DNA of 64,000 bases from Bacillus sp. FJAT-22090 (GCF_001278755.1 NZ_CP012601.1:868001-932000); one strand, 5' to 3'. Shown: positions 41,715-49,480, counted from the stretch's first letter. Numbers and translations: made by a program. The notes: generated by a model not told the origin, from the letters alone.

Positions 41715-41753
41715 ATGGAGAGCAACGATAATTATTATATAACCTTTGGAGAT
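41715..41753 (+). pseudogene. 5' end of a cassette gene interrupted by the cfr/lsa block
   Basis: ATG behind GAAGGTGAA reads MESNDNYYITFG, similar to the start of the protein at 61728 (MESQYITFGGQMGD). Similarity stops after ITFG, where the resistance block begins. The 3' part of the same gene is at 45530-45801. Confidence 0.65.
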
Positions 41754-41826
41754 TCTTGTTGCTTTAAAATAAAGTTTGTTCAAAAACACCTCATAAATCA
41801 GAATTTTACGATAAATAAAAGAATCC

Positions 41827-41856
41827 ATTTTGAAAAAAGATAACAAAATGGATTCT
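41827..41856 (-). terminator. Terminator hairpin after lsa(B)-like gene
   Basis: AATCCATTTTG and CAAAATGGATT form an 11-bp stem, T-rich on the - strand side. Similar hairpins lie in the dispersed blocks at 31522 and 38534. Confidence 0.65.
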
Positions 41857-41982
41857 TCTCTAACAAATTTATGTTTAGTCTTCAAAAAAAACTTTGATCA
41901 TTTTAGCTACGTTCTTCAACTAAAGCACCATAGAGTTTAATGACCTGATTTACTGATTATAACTTCAATTTTTCATATTTAA

Positions 41983-43461
41983 CTACATATATATAATTTT
42001 TGTTGCAACTGTTTGTTGAAATGCCTGATCATGCTCAACAATAACCATTGTGGGATTAAAACTTTGAATAAGCTCTTCAATCTGCATGCGCGAATAAATA
42101 TCAATAAAATTTAACGGTTCATCCCAAATATATAAATGAGCTTTTTCACATAAACTTTTGGCTATAAGCAGCTTTTTCTTTTGTCCACCAGAATAATGAG
42201 ATATATCTTTCTCAAATTGAATTCGGTCAAAATCCATCTTACGTAGGATGGATTTAAATAACGTTTCATCAATCTCATGCTCTTCAATAAAGTCCGATAA
42301 CAGCCCCTTCAAATGAGAAGTATCTTGTTGTACATAGGAAATAATGAGGCCTGAACCTAAATTCATTGAGCCTGTATGCTGTATCGGAGTTCCTAGAATT
42401 AGTTTTAGGATACTACTTTTTCCACTTCCATTCTTTCCATCAAGTACAATTCGGTCACCTTGTTCAACTTTAAAGCTAATTGGCTTATTCACTATTTGGT
42501 CATCGTATTTAACAGACACATCAGCCAAAACAATCAAATCATTTGACTGAAAATCCAATGGTTCTAATTTTAATGACTCAGTTTTTTCCACATTTTTTAG
42601 CAATTTTGACTTTTCTTCAATAGTTTTTTGTTGCCTTGATTCAAGATTCTTTGCTCTCTTCATCATCTTTGCCGCTTTATGTCCTACAAAACCCTTGTCC
42701 AACTTAGAACCCGAATTCGTTGTCCCATTTTTGGAAGCTTCCACTTGATTAGACCAGCCTGTTGAACGCTTTGAAGACTGTTTTAATCTCTCTATGTCTT
42801 TTTGTAGATGCTGATTTGTTGCCTCTTCGTGTTCCTGCTGTCTATCAAAATTTAACTTCCAAGAAGAATAGTTACCACTTTGAACTTCAATATTTGCCCT
42901 ATTTATAGATAAGATATGGTCAACGCATCCATCTAAAAAGATTCTGTCATGTGAAATTAAAATAAACCCTTTTTTCTTCCTTAGATAATCAGAGACAACC
43001 TTTCGTGCATCAGTGTCTAGATGATTGGTTGGCTCATCAATTAATAGAAATTGACCCTCAGTCAAAAAAAGTGCAGCAAGCAACACCTTTGTTTGTTCTC
43101 CATTTGATAATGTTTTAAATGGTCGGTACATGACCTCGGCATCAACATTTAGATAGGATATTTCACGAAGAAATTCCCAATCTTCTGCTTGGGGGCAAAT
43201 TTCTTCAAAGATTTCATGAGTATACTTGTTTTTATCCGAAACTGGATAAGGGAAGTAATTAAATTCAACCAAAGACATGATTTTCCCACTATACTCATAA
43301 TTCCCTAATAATAAATTAAAGAATGTTGTTTTACCTCGTCCATTTCTACCGATAAATCCAAGTTTCCAATCCGTATCTATTTGAAAATTTACACCTTCAA
43401 AAATATTGTCAAAGCTACCTGGATAAGAAAAAGTTAAGTCTTGAACTTTTATCATTGACAT
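41983..43461 (-). CDS. lsa(B)-like: ABC-F ribosomal protection protein, Lsa(B)-like
   Basis: A 492-residue ABC-F ATPase without membrane segments. First domain: Walker A GRNGRGKT, signature LSNGEQ, Walker B FLLIDEPTNHLD; second domain: GKNGSGKS, YSGGQKK, LYIWDEPLNFID; an interdomain linker rich in charged residues (LKQSSKRSTGWSNQ). Start SMIKVQDLTFSYPGSFDNIF is very close to Lsa(B) of staphylococcal plasmid pSCFS1 as I remember it; length also fits. Such proteins displace lincosamides, streptogramin A and pleuromutilins from the ribosome. ATG 43461 has AAAGGAGG. Preceded by a 17-codon leader ORF with alternative hairpins. Confidence 0.93.
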   Translation of the reverse strand: MSMIKVQDLTFSYPGSFDNIFEGVNFQIDTDWKLGFIGRNGRGKTTFFNLLLGNYEYSGKIMSLVEFNYFPYPVSDKNKYTHEIFEEICPQAEDWEFLREISYLNVDAEVMYRPFKTLSNGEQTKVLLAALFLTEGQFLLIDEPTNHLDTDARKVVSDYLRKKKGFILISHDRIFLDGCVDHILSINRANIEVQSGNYSSWKLNFDRQQEHEEATNQHLQKDIERLKQSSKRSTGWSNQVEASKNGTTNSGSKLDKGFVGHKAAKMMKRAKNLESRQQKTIEEKSKLLKNVEKTESLKLEPLDFQSNDLIVLADVSVKYDDQIVNKPISFKVEQGDRIVLDGKNGSGKSSILKLILGTPIQHTGSMNLGSGLIISYVQQDTSHLKGLLSDFIEEHEIDETLFKSILRKMDFDRIQFEKDISHYSGGQKKKLLIAKSLCEKAHLYIWDEPLNFIDIYSRMQIEELIQSFNPTMVIVEHDQAFQQTVATKIIYM

Positions 43462-43472
43462 GATAATTCCTC

Positions 43473-43574
43473 CTTTGTATATCAACACTTTTTACTTTTT
43501 ATACAAAGTCGGCACATCCATCTATTCTAATTTTCTCCTTATAAGTTTGATGGATATTAACGACTTATACGGAG
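43473..43574 (-). promoter_or_regulatory. Attenuator-like hairpins before the lsa(B)-like gene
   Basis: Three overlapping stems on the - strand: TATACAAAG (43500-43508) with CTTTGTATA (43473-43481), which abuts the RBS; GTCG...CATCCATC with GATGGAT...CGAC (43507-43563); and CTTATACGGAG with CTCCTTATAAG (43564-43574 and 43535-43545), whose 5' arm is inside the leader ORF. Stalling on the leader would free the RBS, as in ermC-type control. Confidence 0.6.
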
Positions 43575-43610
43575 TATTACATGCGTAACAATAGTGTCTG
43601 AATTGCTCAT
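43557..43610 (-). CDS. Leader peptide of the lsa(B)-like gene
   Basis: ATG 43610 behind AAAGGAGAGAG; product MSNSDTIVTHVILRISR, 17 residues. Its codons for LRIS overlap the stem CTTATACGGAG. The size, strong RBS and mutually exclusive hairpins are those of a ribosome-stalling leader peptide. Confidence 0.65.
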   Translation of the reverse strand: MSNSDTIVTHVILRISR

Positions 43611-43629
43611 TTCTCTCTCTCCTTTATTT

Positions 43630-43660
43630 ATTAGATTAAAGTTACAGATAAAAAAATATC
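43630..43660 (-). promoter_or_regulatory. Candidate promoter of the lsa(B) leader
   Basis: On the - strand TTGATA, about 17 bases, then TTAATCT just before the leader RBS. Moderate match to a sigma-A promoter. Confidence 0.45.
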
Positions 43661-43683
43661 AATCTTAACTATGAGAGAATAAA

Positions 43684-43720
43684 AAATCCTCCCAATTTGT
43701 AGTTGGAAGGATTAGTCTTT
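43684..43720 (-). terminator. Hairpin terminator between cfr-like and lsa(B)-like genes
   Basis: On the - strand AATCCTTCCAA ... TTGGGAGGATT followed by TTTT. It probably ends readthrough from the cfr-like gene or acts as an attenuator for lsa(B). Confidence 0.65.
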
Positions 43721-43788
43721 CACTTATATTAAATAAGTTCTTTTTTGCCATTGGAATCATGACAAATAAAGTTTAAACTGATTTATAA

Positions 43789-43875
43789 AAATGGACAGAC
43801 TAACCCTATATTTTGTAGTTTGAAGTTATTTATTTCAAATAAAAATATAGATTAGTTAATCATTGTCCATCCATC
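43789..43875 (-). terminator. Terminator after the cfr-like gene
   Basis: Long imperfect stem: ATGGACAATGATTAACTAAT with ATTAGTC..TGTCCAT region on the - strand, followed by TTTTTAT. Confidence 0.6.
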
Positions 43876-43950
43876 AGTCCTCTCATAATTGTATTTTTAT
43901 ATTAACAAATTTTTTTATGGAATACAATTCGGCATCATCTTCACCTCAAA

Positions 43951-45006
43951 TTACTGCTTGTTACTCTTTTGATAATTTCCATACAATTGACCACAAGCAG
44001 CATCTATATCAATTCCAAATTGACTTCTAATGGTCACATTAATACCTGATGATTTTAATTTTTTGTAAAAATTAACAACATGACCTTCATCAACTTCACC
44101 GAACCTTAAAGGAGAACTGAAGGTTGGGTTATATCTAATTAAATTTACATGATATAAACGTCCTTCTTTATATCGACCTTTTAATAGACTTACTACTTCT
44201 TTAGCATGGTCAATAGAATCATTCACTCCAGGTAACATAATATAAGCAATGTATACCTTTCTTGATGTTACTCGTATATGCTCATCTAATGTGTCCATTA
44301 CATCTAATAATGGATACCTATCATTAATCGGCATCAATTTACTTCGTTGTTCATTAAAAGGAGAATGTAAAGAAAATGTCAAATTGACTTGCGGATAATT
44401 CAGAGTCATTTTTTTTATACTTGGTATAATACCAATAGTTGAAATAGATAACCTACGAGGGCTTAAAGCAAACAACGTAGGATCAGTAAGTACATCTAAG
44501 GCATCAAAAACTTGTACATTGGCTAACGCTTCTCCCATCCCCATAAAAGAAATACTATCAATTGAGTGACCTTGTAAGTAAAAATGGAGGATTTGATCAG
44601 TTATTTCATCTGAAGTCAAATTTCTTTTTAATCCAATGTCACCTGTTGCACAAAATTTACACCCAAAATTACATCCGCACTGAGAAGATATACAAAATGA
44701 TTCCCACCCAGCTTTATATTTCATATTTACCGTTTCTATTTTTTCATTTCCTGAAATTTCAAATAAGACTTTAGTGACTTGCTCAGAATGTTGTTCCTTT
44801 AAGAGAACAACATCTAAAATAGACTCTCCAAATTCCTTAACTAAAATTTCTCTTAACGATTTTGGAAGTACAATAATTTCGTTGAATTTATTTATTCTAT
44901 CTTTAAAAATGGCATTTAATATTTGTTTCATTCTAAAATTAGGGTAATTATGTTCCCATAAGAATTCTTTTATTCTTCTATACTTATTGCTTAGTTTTAT
45001 TTGCAT
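43951..45006 (-). CDS. cfr-like: Cfr-like 23S rRNA (adenine2503-C8) methyltransferase
   Basis: A 351-residue radical-SAM enzyme of the RlmN/Cfr family. The 4Fe-4S motif is C-x3-C-x2-C in CGCNFGCKFCATGDIG; the second essential Cys is in DAACGQLYG near the C-terminus. The run of near-identity with staphylococcal Cfr (NMKYKAGWESFCISSQCGC, SPRRLSISTIGIIPSIKKM, DRYPLLDVMDTLDEHIR) makes Cfr the better call than housekeeping RlmN. C8 methylation gives the PhLOPSA resistance pattern. ATG 45006 has GGAAGGATG upstream at normal spacing; ATG 45015 lies on top of it. Preceded by a leader ORF and a terminator. Confidence 0.93.
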   Translation of the reverse strand: MQIKLSNKYRRIKEFLWEHNYPNFRMKQILNAIFKDRINKFNEIIVLPKSLREILVKEFGESILDVVLLKEQHSEQVTKVLFEISGNEKIETVNMKYKAGWESFCISSQCGCNFGCKFCATGDIGLKRNLTSDEITDQILHFYLQGHSIDSISFMGMGEALANVQVFDALDVLTDPTLFALSPRRLSISTIGIIPSIKKMTLNYPQVNLTFSLHSPFNEQRSKLMPINDRYPLLDVMDTLDEHIRVTSRKVYIAYIMLPGVNDSIDHAKEVVSLLKGRYKEGRLYHVNLIRYNPTFSSPLRFGEVDEGHVVNFYKKLKSSGINVTIRSQFGIDIDAACGQLYGNYQKSNKQ

Positions 45007-45090
45007 CTTTCTCATCCTTCCATAAGACTCTCTAGTTTTATATGAGTAAATAGAAAGGAGTTGTCTATCCCTTTAGTTAAAAATAAACGC

Positions 45091-45120
45091 AAAAAAAGCA
45101 CCAATAGAATTATCGATGCT
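45091..45120 (-). terminator. Attenuator-like terminator before the cfr-like gene
   Basis: On the - strand AGCATCGATA ATTC TATTGGTGCT (10-bp stem with two G-U pairs) followed by TTTTTTT; 85 bases before the cfr-like start and 41 bases after the leader ORF stop. Confidence 0.7.
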
Positions 45121-45161
45121 AACTTTTAAAAAAAATATGTACAAATAAATAAACAAGGACA

Positions 45162-45323
45162 CTATGTCATTGCTTTGTAATTTATTTGCCATAGAGGCAA
45201 AGCTCCGATAACTGTTTTTGTATGGTTAGATAGAATAAAAAAGGACAGACTACTCCCTTTGCCCGCGAAATCATTTCCAATTTTTACATTTTTACCAAAC
45301 AGAATTCTAAAAATAGTTAACAT
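45162..45323 (-). CDS. Leader ORF of the cfr-like gene
   Basis: ATG 45323 behind AAAGGGAGGTG; 53 residues, MLTIFRILFGKNVKIGNDFA at the start and LPLWQINYKAMT at the end. It stops 41 bases before a terminator hairpin that precedes the cfr-like gene. Leader ORF plus terminator suggests transcription attenuation that responds to ribosome-targeting drugs. Confidence 0.6.
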   Translation of the reverse strand: MLTIFRILFGKNVKIGNDFAGKGSSLSFFILSNHTKTVIGALPLWQINYKAMT

Positions 45324-45364
45324 TGCTTGCACCTCCCTTTGTCAAATTTATTATTTAGTAATCT

Positions 45365-45405
45365 AACATAAAAGTGAGTATATGTAAAGTGTAAATTGAG
45401 AATAA
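45365..45405 (-). promoter_or_regulatory. Candidate promoter of the cfr-like unit
   Basis: On the - strand TTTACA, 17 bases (TATACTCACTTTTATGT), TAGATT, about 40 bases before the leader RBS. Confidence 0.5.
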
Positions 45406-45477
45406 CTAACCTGCCTATATAGTTAAAGAAAAAAATTCTGCAAAAAAGAATTTTTAGTCAAAATTTTATAATAAATT

Positions 45478-45537
45478 ATCAATCTTTATTTTAAATAATC
45501 GAACTTTGTTTTAAATGATCAATCTTTTTTATAAAAC
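45478..45537. repeat. Three tandem 20-bp repeats, inverted to those at 7128
   Basis: ATCAATCTTTATTTTAAATA, ATCGAACTTTGTTTTAAATG and ATCAATCTTTTTTATAAAAC. Reverse-complemented they read AAAGATTGAT / AAAGTTCGAT / AAAGATTGAT, the order found at 7128-7187. They form the right edge of the resistance block. Confidence 0.75.
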
Positions 45538-45801
45538 TACAATTCTCCGTGTAGATGGTGACTTGGCTTATTGGGAAATTGAAGGTTGTGCGAAATTACG
45601 ACTTAGCAAAAAGTATCGATATATTACAATTGATGTTGGTATGCCACGCTCAAGGAGGGAAGGAATTAATGCAAAAGATATTAGAAATTATCTTATTGAT
45701 AACCTAAAAAAGCGCTAGAGTTAATGGTTAAAAGATTAAAAAAGAAAAATACAAGATAAATGAAAATAGATTATGGAATGATTTTGCAAAAGTAGAAAAC
45801 T
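45530..45801 (+). pseudogene. 3' part of the cassette gene interrupted by the cfr/lsa block
   Basis: Reads ILRVDGDLAYWEIEGCAKLRLSKKYRYITIDVGMPRSRRE, aligned with IFVDGDLWHWDFEGFQRLLLSKKHRYIEIHIGMPRARWE of the protein at 61728-62153. The end is frameshifted (LMVKRLKKKN, then INENRLWNDFAKVEN). The 5' part is at 41715. About 40 residues between are missing. Confidence 0.82.
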
Positions 45802-45809
45802 AATTTTTA

Positions 45810-45894
45810 TTAAACTAACGAATGCTTTAGTTAAACAAGTGGCTACCTGTAAGGGTAACTTTTCTTATTGAACTAACGAAGCAGTTTAGTTGAA
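45810..45894. repeat. attC-like repeat, short type
   Basis: TTAAACTAACGAATGC, hairpin GGCTACCTGTAAGGGTAAC with T-run, TTGAACTAACGAAGCAG with TTTAGTTGAA, GTTGAAC at the end. Confidence 0.82.
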
Positions 45895-45987
45895 CAAGCA
45901 GGTATTATTAAAGGGAGGTCGAATAAGTTAATTTAATGAGTTATTCAAGTAAATGCTAAGTGTTCAAAAGAGAAAGGGGTATTGAAC

Positions 45988-46554
45988 GTGAAAAAAGCAA
46001 AAGAAAAAAATGAATTATTGGAATCGGCAAAAGCAATAGGAATTGCTATTTTATTTGCATGTGGTATTCGATTTTTCCTATTTACACCTATTGTGGTTGA
46101 CGGTGCTTCTATGATGCCCACATTTGAAAATGGTGACAGAGTAGTAGTGAATAAAATCGGAGTACAATTGATGGAGTATGAAAGATTTGATGTGATTGTA
46201 TTTGAAGCAAAAGAAGATACTAATTATATCAAACGTATTATTGGTATTCCTGGTGACCGAATCGCTTATGAAAATGATGAACTTTTTATTAATGGTGAGA
46301 GGTACGAAGAACCCTACTTAGAGGAATATAAAAAAGCTTTGATAGACAATGGTACTCTTACTGGAGACTTTACATTAGAGGAAAATTTAGGTGAATTAAC
46401 CGTGCCAGATGGACACTTTTTTGTACTAGGAGATAATCGTCGTAACAGCACAGATAGCAGGGACCCTCGTGTTGGATTTGTTTCGGAGGATACAATATTG
46501 GGTGCCGCAAAAATAGTATTTTTACCTCTAGATAATTTAAAGATATTAAAATGA
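45988..46554 (+). CDS. Type I signal peptidase
   Basis: A 188-residue SipS/LepB-type enzyme that cleaves secretory signal peptides. N-terminal anchor (ESAKAIGIAILFACGIRFFLFTPIVV), catalytic Ser in DGASMMPTF (box B), Lys in NYIKRIIGIPGDRI (box D), and GDNRRNSTDSRDPRVGFV (box E). GTG 45988 has AAAGGGG 8 bases upstream; TTG 45982 is too close. An accessory peptidase in a cassette position. Confidence 0.93.
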   Translation: MKKAKEKNELLESAKAIGIAILFACGIRFFLFTPIVVDGASMMPTFENGDRVVVNKIGVQLMEYERFDVIVFEAKEDTNYIKRIIGIPGDRIAYENDELFINGERYEEPYLEEYKKALIDNGTLTGDFTLEENLGELTVPDGHFFVLGDNRRNSTDSRDPRVGFVSEDTILGAAKIVFLPLDNLKILK

Positions 46555-46690
46555 AAAATCGAATTTAGTAACGTAGATAGCTTTGTTCGAATTGAGCAGA
46601 TTAGAGCGATTATGCATTAAGAATTGACGCTTTTTCATTAGAGGGTTAGTGGAATAAGCAATATGGAAGACTTTATTACATATAAGGGGG
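46555..46690. other. Decayed repeat region
   Basis: GTTCGAATTGAGCAGATTAG and GAGGGTTAGTGGAATAAG (46641-46658) look like the worn right arm of an attC-like repeat. No gene. Confidence 0.4.
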
Positions 46691-46699
46691 ATGGTAAAG

Positions 46700-46982
46700 A
46701 TGGATAATATAATTTTGGCTTTTATTTTACTTATGCCATTATACGTTAATTTGGAGTTATTTCTACCAAAAAGAAAGTATATTATGGGGGAAAAAATGGT
46801 TGTACAAAGAAAAGGTTGAAATACCGTATAGTACAATTCGTTACATGAAAGTTACATCTTTAATAAGTGTTATTGTTTTCACTTTATTTATTGGGAACGG
46901 TGAAAATTTAGTTCCAACCGATGACTGGATAAGTGGAAAGATAGAAGTGATTGAAAAAGTTAAGAATGATTTTTTTAACTAA
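46700..46982 (+). pseudogene. Frameshifted small membrane protein
   Basis: ATG 46700 (or 46691) behind AAGGGGG reads DNIILAFILLMPLYVNLELFLPKRKYIMGEK, then the frame shifts near 46798 and continues as YKEKVEIPYSTIRYMKVTSLISVIVFTLFIGN to 46982. Restored, about 93 residues with two membrane helices. The stop codon is part of the next repeat's left box. Confidence 0.6.
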
Positions 46983-47106
46983 CGGGTGCTTTAGTGAAAC
47001 AAGACCATCATTTTCGATGGTCTATTTTTACGTCCAAAATATCAAGAAGATTTCGGTGTTCCATTGTGAAATGTTACACTTAAACTAACGGGGCAGGATA
47101 GTTAAA
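46975..47106. repeat. attC-like repeat, long type
   Basis: TTTAACTAACGGGTGC, hairpin GACCATC/GATGGTC with T-run, ACGTCCAAAATATCAAG, TTGTGAAATGTTACACTT, AACTAACGGGGCAGG with ATAGTTAAA. Confidence 0.84.
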
Positions 47107-47147
47107 GAACATTTAGGGTACGTTACTTTTAAAAAGGAGTAACCTAA

Positions 47148-47698
47148 ATGAAAAATCCATTCTTAATTAGTTTGTATATGTTTATATTTTCGTGTAGTCT
47201 TTCCATGTTATTAGGAAATCCTGTCTATTCACAAACTACACCTTCAGATAAAATTGAATATTTATATCCTGCAAATAAGGAAAAAATTTTTGATGAAACT
47301 GTAGATGAATTTTACCAGGCATTAAGAGACATAAAATATCCTGTTCATCAGGAACTTTATCAAAGATATATGCTGAAGCCAAGGCAACAGCAAAGACATT
47401 TGGATACTGTTCTTTTTAAAGAAATGCCTAATGCATCTGTAAATATTAGGGGAAAGTTATTATTTAATAAGGTAGAAGGATTAAACTATATAACTTCTGA
47501 TGGAAATATTCTTCGTCCTTACCCTGATATAGATATTAACTACCATCAGCTGTTAGCCCTGATAGGCAAGTTTATTTCTTTTATTCCTTTAAAGACACAG
47601 AAAAAGAATTTAGAGGTAGATATGCAATTTATGATGTTGAAACAAAAGAAATGTTAGCAGGTGGAGGTACTTATATGCCAAAGTCTTCAACAAAATAG
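47148..47698 (+). pseudogene. Secreted hypothetical protein, frameshifted near the C-terminus
   Basis: Signal peptide (FLISLYMFIFSCSLSMLLGNPVYS), then KEKIFDETVDEFYQALRDIKYPVHQELYQRYMLKP. The first frame ends at 47657 in a lysine-rich tail; the other frame from 47603 reads KEFRGRYAIYDVETKEMLAG and GGTYMPKSSTK to 47698, clearly the original end. The shift is in the A-run at 47601-47605, so a sequencing or slippage error is possible. Family not recognised. RBS AAAGGAG. Confidence 0.65.
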
Positions 47699-47720
47699 CA
47701 AAAAGGTTGTGTTCGTCTTG

Positions 47721-47796
47721 TTCAACTAACGGGTGCTTTACTTCAAGAAGGAGTACAGCCTTTTTATTATTGAACTAACGCAGCAGGTTAGTGGAA
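47721..47796. repeat. attC-like repeat, short type
   Basis: TTCAACTAACGGGTGC, CTTTACTTC/GAGTACAG hairpin with T-run, TTGAACTAACGCAGCAGG with TTAGTGGAA. Confidence 0.82.
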
Positions 47797-47852
47797 CAAG
47801 AATAATGTTGTATAATACGTTAAAGCTATTGATTTAATAAAAGGAGAAAGTA

Positions 47853-48146
47853 ATGATAAGTGCAAACAATTTTAAAACAGGTGGCATACTAGATGATTAC
47901 TCTGACTTTAGGTTTGTAGAGTGTGATTTCTGTAAATGCCAATATATTCACGACTTTGAACATTGTACTTTGTTCTATGACCCCAATGATTTGGAACGAA
48001 GTTTTTCAACAATATTTGAATGTGATGAAGATAAAAATTATCCATTTCCTTGTCGTAAGTGTATACGGAAGGAATGGGATTTCACAGATATTGATAATGA
48101 TGAAAGAGAAAATGTCTTAAAAGGTGAATGGGGTTGGGCAATTTAA
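47853..48146 (+). CDS. Cysteine-rich hypothetical protein
   Basis: A 97-residue acidic protein with RBS AAAAGGAG. Two C-x2-C pairs (VECDFCKCQYIHDFEHC and FPCRKCIRKEWDF) could bind zinc. No signal peptide. Family unknown. A single-gene cassette. Confidence 0.7.
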   Translation: MISANNFKTGGILDDYSDFRFVECDFCKCQYIHDFEHCTLFYDPNDLERSFSTIFECDEDKNYPFPCRKCIRKEWDFTDIDNDERENVLKGEWGWAI

Positions 48147-48157
48147 CGACTTTCTTA

Positions 48158-48290
48158 TTCAACTAACGGGTGCTTTAGTAAAAACAAGACCATCATTTCG
48201 ATGGTCTATTTATTTATCCAAAACAACAAGTAGATCTCAGAAATCCATTGTGAAATGTTACACTTAAACTAACGGGGCAGTTTAGTTTAA
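48158..48290. repeat. attC-like repeat, long type
   Basis: TTCAACTAACGGGTGC, hairpin GACCATC/GATGGTC with T-run, TTGTGAAATGTTACACTT, AACTAACGGGGCAG with TTTAGTTTAA. Confidence 0.85.
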
Positions 48291-48429
48291 GAGTGTTGTT
48301 TAACTTGTGTTGAATAATAGGACCAAATAATTTATTAGTCGTATAAGAATAAAGATAAGCTGAATGATTGAGAAAGGGATTGTAACTTCCGTTAAGTAAT
48401 TATTGTCTTATAGGAAAGGAGCTGATGTT

Positions 48430-49140
48430 ATGACAAGGTTTATTATGTTTTTTATCGCAATTGGACTTTTATTAGTTGGGTGTAGTCCAGATAAAACAAA
48501 TGGTAATAACGAAAAAAATACTCCTGTAGTCTCGGAAGATAGCAACGTTGCTATAAACACAGAAATTACGCCCAGCACGGAACAGAATGTATTAAAAGAT
48601 TCCCCCGAATATGTAGCTAAGAATGAGGGGGAACTATCAGTTCAGGATTCTGATATGGCTTATGAAATGTGTGTGAGAGCGATGACTGACTATTATAAAG
48701 CGGTCTGGAATGGCTCGGATATTGAATTGGATACATTTATCGATAACAAAAACCTTAAACAGTATACGCAAAAGAAAATTCAATACCAGCATGATTTGTA
48801 TTCAGCATTTACTGATTCTAATGATGAGGTGCAAAATATTGAGGTAGGCGATTGGGAAGTGGAGTATACGGATAATGTGGATGGAGATTTTCTCTATTTA
48901 AAATTACCTGTGGAAATTAATAAGACTGTTGGTAGTCGTGATGAAGTTACTGAATTTCTTGTACGTAATGTAAACGGTAAGTTAGTCATTGTTGACTGGT
49001 ATAGTGGTGGAAAGGATAGTTATGATTTCTTGGTGCGTGGAGAAAATCTAACGATTGACAACCCAAATATTTGGAATGATAGTGAATGGGTAAAAAAATT
49101 AGATAGGAAGCAGATTGAATTTTCAGGCTCAATTCGATAG
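48430..49140 (+). CDS. Lipoprotein with NTF2-like C-terminal region
   Basis: A 236-residue lipoprotein: signal and lipobox FFIAIGLLLVGCSPDK, a Ser/Thr/Asn/Glu-rich linker (residues 20-65) and a folded part MCVRAMTDYYKAVWNGSDIELDTFIDNKNLKQYTQKKIQ, ending LVRNVNGKLVIVDWYSGGKDS. The plan of the C-terminal half recalls NTF2-like surface domains, but this is uncertain. ATG 48430 has AAAGGAG 8 bases upstream. Confidence 0.75.
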   Translation: MTRFIMFFIAIGLLLVGCSPDKTNGNNEKNTPVVSEDSNVAINTEITPSTEQNVLKDSPEYVAKNEGELSVQDSDMAYEMCVRAMTDYYKAVWNGSDIELDTFIDNKNLKQYTQKKIQYQHDLYSAFTDSNDEVQNIEVGDWEVEYTDNVDGDFLYLKLPVEINKTVGSRDEVTEFLVRNVNGKLVIVDWYSGGKDSYDFLVRGENLTIDNPNIWNDSEWVKKLDRKQIEFSGSIR

Positions 49141-49202
49141 TTAGTTATTTACAGTTGGGCTTTCATTAACGTTAGACTTGCTAGCAAAACTAATTTCTCT
49201 TA

Positions 49203-49287
49203 TTCAACTAACGGGTGCTTTAGTTAAAGACCAAGGGTTGTTTAGGCAGCCTCTTTTTTTTTCAACTAACGGGGCAGTTTAGTTTAA
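49203..49287. repeat. attC-like repeat, short type
   Basis: TTCAACTAACGGGTGC, TTTAGTTAAA, hairpin GGTTGTTTAGGCAGCC with T-run, TTCAACTAACGGGGCAG with TTTAGTTTAA. Confidence 0.82.
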
Positions 49288-49331
49288 GAAGGACAAGTAA
49301 AAAATTGTACACTCAAACGGAGGAAAATATA

Positions 49332-49480
49332 TTGAAATCAATCTTTTTGTTTCTTTTAGGTTTGATAGTTTCTTGGGGGATATTGGGGTTATTACAGGAG
49401 ACTATGGAATAAAAAATATACTAATTTTAATAGTTGCTTATTTAGGTGTCAAATTAGCTATCCTTTTGAGGAAGAAATAA
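49332..49480 (+). pseudogene. Small membrane protein gene, frameshifted
   Basis: TTG behind GGAGGAAAA reads KSIFLFLLGLIVSWGILGLLQETME and stops; the next frame continues DYGIKNILILIVAYLGVKLAILLRKK to 49480. One base change near 49395 would join them into about 49 residues with two membrane helices. Confidence 0.5.

Larger units (their letters stand above)
41754..45529. mobile_element. Inserted block carrying cfr-like and lsa(B)-like genes
   Basis: About 3.8 kb between the two halves of a cassette gene. It holds the two - strand resistance genes with leader ORFs and ends on the right with three 20-bp repeats (45478-45537). A single inverted partial copy (TTTAAAATAAAG) is at the left edge near 41768. 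No transposase is inside. About 40 codons of the target gene are missing, so insertion came with a deletion. Confidence 0.6.

Noticed and set aside
43951..45006. Housekeeping RlmN
   Set aside because: The sequence follows Cfr over long stretches, and the context (ABC-F neighbour, leader ORF) is that of a resistance gene.
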